Below are positions 40,774-44,794 of a stretch of DNA of 44,794 nucleotides, piece after piece. Made by a program: the position numbers and the translations under genes. The stretch is from Alphaproteobacteria bacterium (lineage in GTDB: Bacteria; Myxococcota_A; UBA796; GCA-2862545), in contig JACKEO010000028.1 of assembly GCA_020632955.1 (NCBI GenBank), positions 1 to 44,794 of the forward strand, given 5' to 3'. The notes under the pieces were generated by a model. That model was not told where the DNA came from and did not search any database. It saw nothing but the letters and a program-made list of their open reading frames with translations. Numbering within the stretch: the first letter of the stretch is position 1; each line of letters starts with the position of its first letter.

Positions 40774-41484
40774 TCAGCGGAAGCGCACGGTGCGCAGGAC
40801 GGGCTGCACCAGGTCGACGCCACCGCGGCTGCCCAGGCCCCAGCCCACGCGGAAGCGGGTGGGCACGGTGACCCCCTGGAAGCGCCCCTCCTCGAGGAAG
40901 GTGTCGGCCACGAGCTCGGCGCCCTCGGCCTGAAGACGGGCCTCCTCCACGCGCCCGTCGGGGTCGACGGCCAGCACGAGGGTGCACGGCCGCCCGGCCA
41001 CCTCGAAGCGCACCGCCGCGCGGCGATCGTCCACCGGCGTCCACCGCGCACCGCGGGCCGGCAGCAGCCGCGATGGCAGCCACAGCGCCTCCAGCGCCGC
41101 CCACGACCACGCCGCACGACGGGCCTCGTTCCCCCGACCCGGCAGCACGTCGCCGCCCTCGCCCGCCCCGTCGAGCACCTGCCGGGTGACCGCGAGCGGC
41201 CGCCAGGGCTTGCCGGTGCCCCCGCGCACGCGCCCGCCGAGCTCCAGCACCGCGGCGCGCGGCAGCGGCACCCCCGCCTCGAGGGCCCGCGCCAGGTAGC
41301 GCCGCGCCGGCTCGGGCAGCAGCGCCAGGGCCTCGGGATCGAAGGGCACGGCCCGCACGCTGCGCTCGGCGAGCGCCCGCGCGGCCTCACGTCGGGCCCG
41401 ACGACGCCGCGCGCCCACCCAGGCGAGCAGCCCCACGACCAGGCCCACCACCAGCCACCGCGTGCTCCGATCGCGCCCTGCCAT
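40774..41484 (-). CDS. DUF6920/DUF6544-like membrane-anchored protein
   Basis: 236 aa from ATG with GGAGG upstream. One N-terminal membrane helix (WLVVGLVVGLLAWVGA) is followed by a basic stretch. Then LLPEPARRYLARALEAGVPL, LELGGRVRGGTGKPWRPLAV and the late TRFRVGWGLGSRGG match the conserved features of this uncharacterised family as I recall it. The mature part is probably a beta-rich, lipid-binding-like domain; location is the cytoplasmic membrane. Gaps of 11 and 26 bases to its neighbours suggest an operon. Function is unknown. Confidence 0.68.
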   Translation of the reverse strand: MAGRDRSTRWLVVGLVVGLLAWVGARRRRARREAARALAERSVRAVPFDPEALALLPEPARRYLARALEAGVPLPRAAVLELGGRVRGGTGKPWRPLAVTRQVLDGAGEGGDVLPGRGNEARRAAWSWAALEALWLPSRLLPARGARWTPVDDRRAAVRFEVAGRPCTLVLAVDPDGRVEEARLQAEGAELVADTFLEEGRFQGVTVPTRFRVGWGLGSRGGVDLVQPVLRTVRFR

Positions 41485-41495
41485 CCCAGCCTCCG

Positions 41496-42479
41496 TCAGG
41501 GGTTCGCGCCGCAGCGGATCTGCACCGTCACGGTCTCTTCGGCGCCCGCGAGGGTGCCCTCGCCGAAGGGCCCGGAGGCCCCCGGCTTGCCCAGCTTCCA
41601 GCCGCCGCCCGTCCAGCCGTCGCCGCCCTCGTCGAAGAGCTCGAGCGTGTAGCGACCCTCCGCCAGGGTGTACGAGTAGCGCTCCTCGCCGCCCGCGGCG
41701 GCGTAGGTGCCGAAGGTCACGCCCTGGATGAGCTTGTCCTCGGGATCCCGCAGGCCCCAGGCCACCTCCTGCGGCGCGTTCCCCACGTCGATGAGCAGGT
41801 CCACCTTGCAGGCGCCGTCCCGAAGCCAGTCCTCTTCCAGCGGCGCCTCGAAGGGCTCGCCGTCCTCGTCGGGCGTGAAGCAGACCGTGGCGCGCTTGCG
41901 GGAGTCCTCGAAGGACCACCCGGCGTAGCGCTGACCGAGGCGGCGGTTGAAGATCACGCCGCGGCTGCCCCCGTCACGGTCGTCGACGCGCACGCAGGTG
42001 CTCTTGTCGCCGGGCACCGTGATGCGCCGGAAGAAGCCCGCGCCCGGACCCGCGAAGCCCCCGCTGTCCTCCAGGCTGCCGCGGTAGTCGCTCAGTTCCC
42101 ACGTGGCCTCCTCGTAGAAGAAGTCCACCTGGATCCCGAGGATCAGCTGCACGTCGCAGCCGGTGCCCTCCTCGTCGGGGCAGAGGTCGTCGCTGGCACA
42201 GAGGCCGTCGCCGTCGCGGTCGCCCTCGGCGTCGTCCGGGCAGGCGTCGCAGCCGTCGGGGAGACCGTCGCCGTCGGCGTCTTCGTCGTCGGGGTGGCCC
42301 GGGCAGGCGTCGACATCGCCGCAGACGCCGTCGCCGTCCGCGTCGTCGTCGGGATCGTCGGGGCAGGCATCGGCGGTGTCGGGCCGCCCGTCGGCGTCCC
42401 GATCGCCCAGCAGCGCAGCGGTCTCGAAGCCCGTCACGCAGCCTGCCACCAGCACCCAGCTCGCCACCCGCAGGACCAC
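41496..42479 (-). CDS. Thrombospondin type 3-repeat lipoprotein
   Basis: 327 aa. Two GTG codons in a row are possible starts; I use 42479, four bases after GGAGG. The lipobox is WVLVAGC. Residues about 25-110 hold tandem calcium-binding thrombospondin-3 units (DRDADGRPDTADACPDDPDD, DADGDGVCGDVDACPGHPDD and so on) with Cys every 12-15 residues. The C-terminal two thirds is a beta-rich domain of unknown family containing FDEGGDGWTGGGW, a pattern seen in secreted beta-sandwich proteins. It should be a Ca-stabilised surface protein. Confidence 0.8.
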   Translation of the reverse strand: MVLRVASWVLVAGCVTGFETAALLGDRDADGRPDTADACPDDPDDDADGDGVCGDVDACPGHPDDEDADGDGLPDGCDACPDDAEGDRDGDGLCASDDLCPDEEGTGCDVQLILGIQVDFFYEEATWELSDYRGSLEDSGGFAGPGAGFFRRITVPGDKSTCVRVDDRDGGSRGVIFNRRLGQRYAGWSFEDSRKRATVCFTPDEDGEPFEAPLEEDWLRDGACKVDLLIDVGNAPQEVAWGLRDPEDKLIQGVTFGTYAAAGGEERYSYTLAEGRYTLELFDEGGDGWTGGGWKLGKPGASGPFGEGTLAGAEETVTVQIRCGANP

Positions 42480-42508
42480 CACACCTCCGAGGCGGCTGAC
42501 CTAGCCCG

Positions 42509-43378
42509 TCAGGGCGCCTCGGTCGCCGGGGGGAAGCTGTCCGCGCGAAAGGGATCGTCGATCCGGAAGACGCCGCGCCCCTCGTTGGTGAACACCAGCG
42601 ACCAGCCGTCCCAGGCCACGGCCTCGCACTGGCCGGTGACGTCGCCGTCGAGCTCCACCGTGTGCACCACGCGACCGAAGCCCTCCTCGCCCGGCGCTCG
42701 CTCCAGCACGAGGACCGCGTGGTAGGTCAGCAGCGCGAGCCAGCGCCCGCTCGGGTGCAGATCGGCGTCGGTGACCTGCCCGCCGAAGGGGTGGTCGGCG
42801 CCGCCCACGTCCAGCTCCGCCACCCGCGTCAGCGACCCCGCGCCCTCCAGGCCGTCCACCCGGTAGAGCACCGTGCGCGTGTCCTTGCGGTGCTTGGTGG
42901 CCAGCCAGAGCGTGCCGGCCTCCCACCACACCGCCTCGCAGTCGAAGGCCAGCCCGGGGTCGGGGAAGGCCGTCTGCTCCGGGTAGGCCACGCGCACCAC
43001 GCGGTCGGCCGCCACGCGGCCCGCCTCGGGCGCGGGCTCGGGCACCCGGTACAGCGTCAGGTCGGTGCGGCTGCTGCGGTTGTTGCCGAGGTCGGCGATC
43101 CAGAGGTTGCCGGCGTCGTCGCGGGTGATGGCCTCCCAGTCCACGGCCTCGGCCCCGTCGACCGCGATCTCGCCCAGCAGGCCGCCCGCCCCGTCCACCG
43201 CGAAGAGGCGCGGCACGTCCCCGCTGTCGTTGTGCGTCCAGAACACCCCCGGGAGGCGCGCCGAGGCCACCAGGCCGCTCGACTCGGCCACGACCGGCGG
43301 CAGCACGCCCCGGGCCACCGGCCCCACCGCCGGCGTGCAGGTGCTCCCCACGATCCCCAGGGCCAGGACCCAGCGCAC
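42509..43378 (-). CDS. Exported beta-propeller-like protein
   Basis: 289 aa from GTG 43378 (GGAGG five bases upstream); a GTG two codons earlier overlaps that site. The signal is WVLALGIVGSTC; the Cys could be lipid-modified, but GSTC is a poor lipobox. The mature protein has regularly spaced strands with blade-like motifs (PGVFWTHNDSGDVPRLFAVD, NLWIADLGNNRS, LAFDCEAVWWEAGTLWLATK, VTDADLHPSGRWLALLTYHA, WDGWSLVFTNEGRGVF), as in lactonase- or phytase-like propellers. Its ligand or activity cannot be inferred. Confidence 0.72.
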   Translation of the reverse strand: MRWVLALGIVGSTCTPAVGPVARGVLPPVVAESSGLVASARLPGVFWTHNDSGDVPRLFAVDGAGGLLGEIAVDGAEAVDWEAITRDDAGNLWIADLGNNRSSRTDLTLYRVPEPAPEAGRVAADRVVRVAYPEQTAFPDPGLAFDCEAVWWEAGTLWLATKHRKDTRTVLYRVDGLEGAGSLTRVAELDVGGADHPFGGQVTDADLHPSGRWLALLTYHAVLVLERAPGEEGFGRVVHTVELDGDVTGQCEAVAWDGWSLVFTNEGRGVFRIDDPFRADSFPPATEAP

Positions 43379-43444
43379 GCCCACCTCCGCGTCCCCGCCC
43401 TATCGCGGGTCCCCCGCTTCGCATTAGACCCCCTGCAGGCCACC

Positions 43445-44794
43445 GTGGGGATCCAGGGCGTGCTGTCGCTGTTGCCCGAGGTCGTCTGGCTCGGACTGGG
43501 CCTGCCCGCGTGGTTCACGCTGGCCACCGTGGCCGTGGCCACCGTGCTCATGATGCTGGACCGGGGTGGACCCGACCTCATCATGTTCCTCACGGTGTGC
43601 GCCCTGCTCGTGGCCGGCGTCGTGGCGCCCGCGGAGGCCTTCCGGGGCTTCGCCGACCCCGCCACCGTGGTGATCGGCGTGCTCTTCGTGGTGGCCCGCG
43701 CCATCCAGGACACCGGCGTGCTCGTGCGCGTCTCGAACGCCATGTTCGGGCGGGCCGCAGGCGTGCGCTCCGCCCTCTTCCGGCTCGTGGCCCCGATCGC
43801 GGTGATGTCGGCCTTCCTGAACAACACGCCGATCGTCGCGATGTTCGTGCCCGTGGGCAACGGCTTCGCCCGGCGCGTGGGCGCCTCCCCCGCCAAGTTC
43901 CTCATGCCGCTGTCGTTCGCGGCCATGGTGGGCGGCGTCTGCACGCTGATCGGCACGTCCACCAACCTGGTGGTGAGCGGGCTGCTCGAGCAGGCCGGGC
44001 TGCCCGGCTTCAGCATGTTCGAGCTGGCCGCCGTGGGCGTCCCCACCGCCCTGGTCGCCCTGGTCTACCTGGTGGTGGCGGGGCCCTCGCTGCTGCCCGA
44101 CCGCGTCGATCCGCTCACGAGCGCCAAGACCGAGGCCCGCGAGTACCTGGCCGAGCTGGAGGTGGCGGCCGACAGCCCCCTCGTGGGCCAGGGCGTCGAG
44201 GAGGCCGGCCTGCGCCACCTGCCCGGCCTCTTCCTCGTGGAGATCCGCCGCGCCCACGGCGAGGTCCTGCAGCCCGTCGCCCCCGAGGACGTGCTCGAGC
44301 CGCTGGACCACCTGGTGTTCACCGGCGTGGCCACGATGATCCGCGACCTCACCGCCTTCCCCGGCCTCACGGCCACGGGCCAGACCCCGGACCCCGGCGC
44401 GAACCTCTACGAGGTGGTGGTGGCCCACCACTCCCACCTCGTGAACCGCACCGTGCGCGACGCGAACTTCCGCCGCCGCTTCGACGCGGCCATCCTCGCG
44501 GTCCACCGCGCCGGCGAGCGCATCGAGGGCCGCATCGGCGACATCGTCCTGCAGGCCGGCGACACGCTCATGCTCACCGCCAGCCCCGGCTTCCGCCGCA
44601 CCTGGCGCCAGTCCGACGACTTCTACCTGGTCACCGAGATGCCCTTCGACGGCCACCCCGTGTACCGCAAGGCCCCGCTGGCGCTCACGGCCCTGGCCCT
44701 GATGGTGCTGCTGCCGGCCTTCACCACGGTCTCGATGATGACCGCGAGCGTGGCCGCCCTCCTCTTCCTGGTCGCCACGCGCTGCGTCACCCCC
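43445..44794 (+). CDS. SLC13/DASS-type ion transporter with two RCK_C domains (3' end beyond the edge)
   Basis: 450 residues are visible and the frame remains open at the right edge. GTG 43445 is the first usable start after an in-frame TAG (43424-43426); the ribosome-binding site is weak. Membrane helices are at about 20-40, 44-60, 70-85 and so on. The two transport signatures are present: FLNNTPIV (about 124) and GTSTNLVV (about 170). Between the two membrane halves lie two TrkA_C/RCK_C modules (about 225-300 and 320-385), as in soluble-domain SLC13-like permeases of bacteria. The second membrane half begins at about 415. It may carry sulfate, dicarboxylates or other anions with Na+. Confidence 0.85.
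   Translation, partial: MGIQGVLSLLPEVVWLGLGLPAWFTLATVAVATVLMMLDRGGPDLIMFLTVCALLVAGVVAPAEAFRGFADPATVVIGVLFVVARAIQDTGVLVRVSNAMFGRAAGVRSALFRLVAPIAVMSAFLNNTPIVAMFVPVGNGFARRVGASPAKFLMPLSFAAMVGGVCTLIGTSTNLVVSGLLEQAGLPGFSMFELAAVGVPTALVALVYLVVAGPSLLPDRVDPLTSAKTEAREYLAELEVAADSPLVGQGVEEAGLRHLPGLFLVEIRRAHGEVLQPVAPEDVLEPLDHLVFTGVATMIRDLTAFPGLTATGQTPDPGANLYEVVVAHHSHLVNRTVRDANFRRRFDAAILAVHRAGERIEGRIGDIVLQAGDTLMLTASPGFRRTWRQSDDFYLVTEMPFDGHPVYRKAPLALTALALMVLLPAFTTVSMMTASVAALLFLVATRCVTP

Overview
The window is 44.8 kb of very GC-rich DNA with about 43 genes, many starting at GTG. The cell is clearly Gram-negative: there is a tripartite efflux system with an outer-membrane channel, a DUF481-type beta-barrel, a TonB-C-like periplasmic protein and at least five lipobox proteins. 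The RCC1-repeat, thrombospondin-3-repeat and VWA secreted proteins, together with the composition, resemble Myxococcota or a related uncultured lineage. No rRNA or other taxonomic marker is present, so this placement is an inference.

Layout, left to right. 1-1914 (-): 638 residues of a lipoprotein with a six-hairpin-glycosidase-like repeat region, cut by the left edge. 2.0-8.6 kb (+): TetR regulator, outer-membrane factor, HlyD-type adaptor and RND pump, mostly with overlapping stop/start codons and a palindromic operator candidate in front. 8.7-10.8 kb (+): DUF481 barrel and MscS channel. 10.75-14.2 kb (-): OmpR/CpxA-type two-component system behind a His-rich Spy/CpxP/ZraP-like protein, a small TonB-C-like protein and an alkyltransferase-like DNA repair protein. 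14.3-17.3 kb (+): RCC1 propeller, a protein with a tandem 8-residue repeat and a small lipoprotein. 17.3-18.2 kb (-): DHRS12-like reductase. 18.4-22.4 kb (+): VWA protein followed by a caspase-like/FGE-sulfatase fusion whose caspase dyad is lost. 22.4-24.5 kb (-): GCS2-type ligase and HAD protein. 24.5-27.7 kb (+): AtuA-like protein and bifunctional ManC-type enzyme. 27.7-30.7 kb (-): PcfJ-like, SGNH-like and TPR-like genes. 30.8-33.6 kb (+): PDZ protein, HExxH-containing lipoprotein, small lipoprotein.

About 33.6-39.2 kb looks like a decayed genomic island. It holds a gene interrupted by an in-frame TAG, a Schlafen/AlbA_2-domain gene with a small partner, a LITAF-like zinc-ribbon membrane protein, the catalytic half of a tyrosine recombinase, and an HTH-PIN toxin-antitoxin pair. 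It ends in nested inverted repeats just beyond infA. Core and secreted-protein genes resume at 39.3-43.4 kb (-) with infA, tgt, a DUF6920-like protein, a thrombospondin-3-repeat lipoprotein and a beta-propeller. An SLC13-type transporter with RCK_C domains runs off the right edge.

The best candidates for uncharacterised biology are the VWA plus pseudo-caspase/FGE pair, the Schlafen-like two-gene unit, the LITAF-like bacterial protein, and a recurrent TA-containing box 15-30 bp upstream of many start codons.
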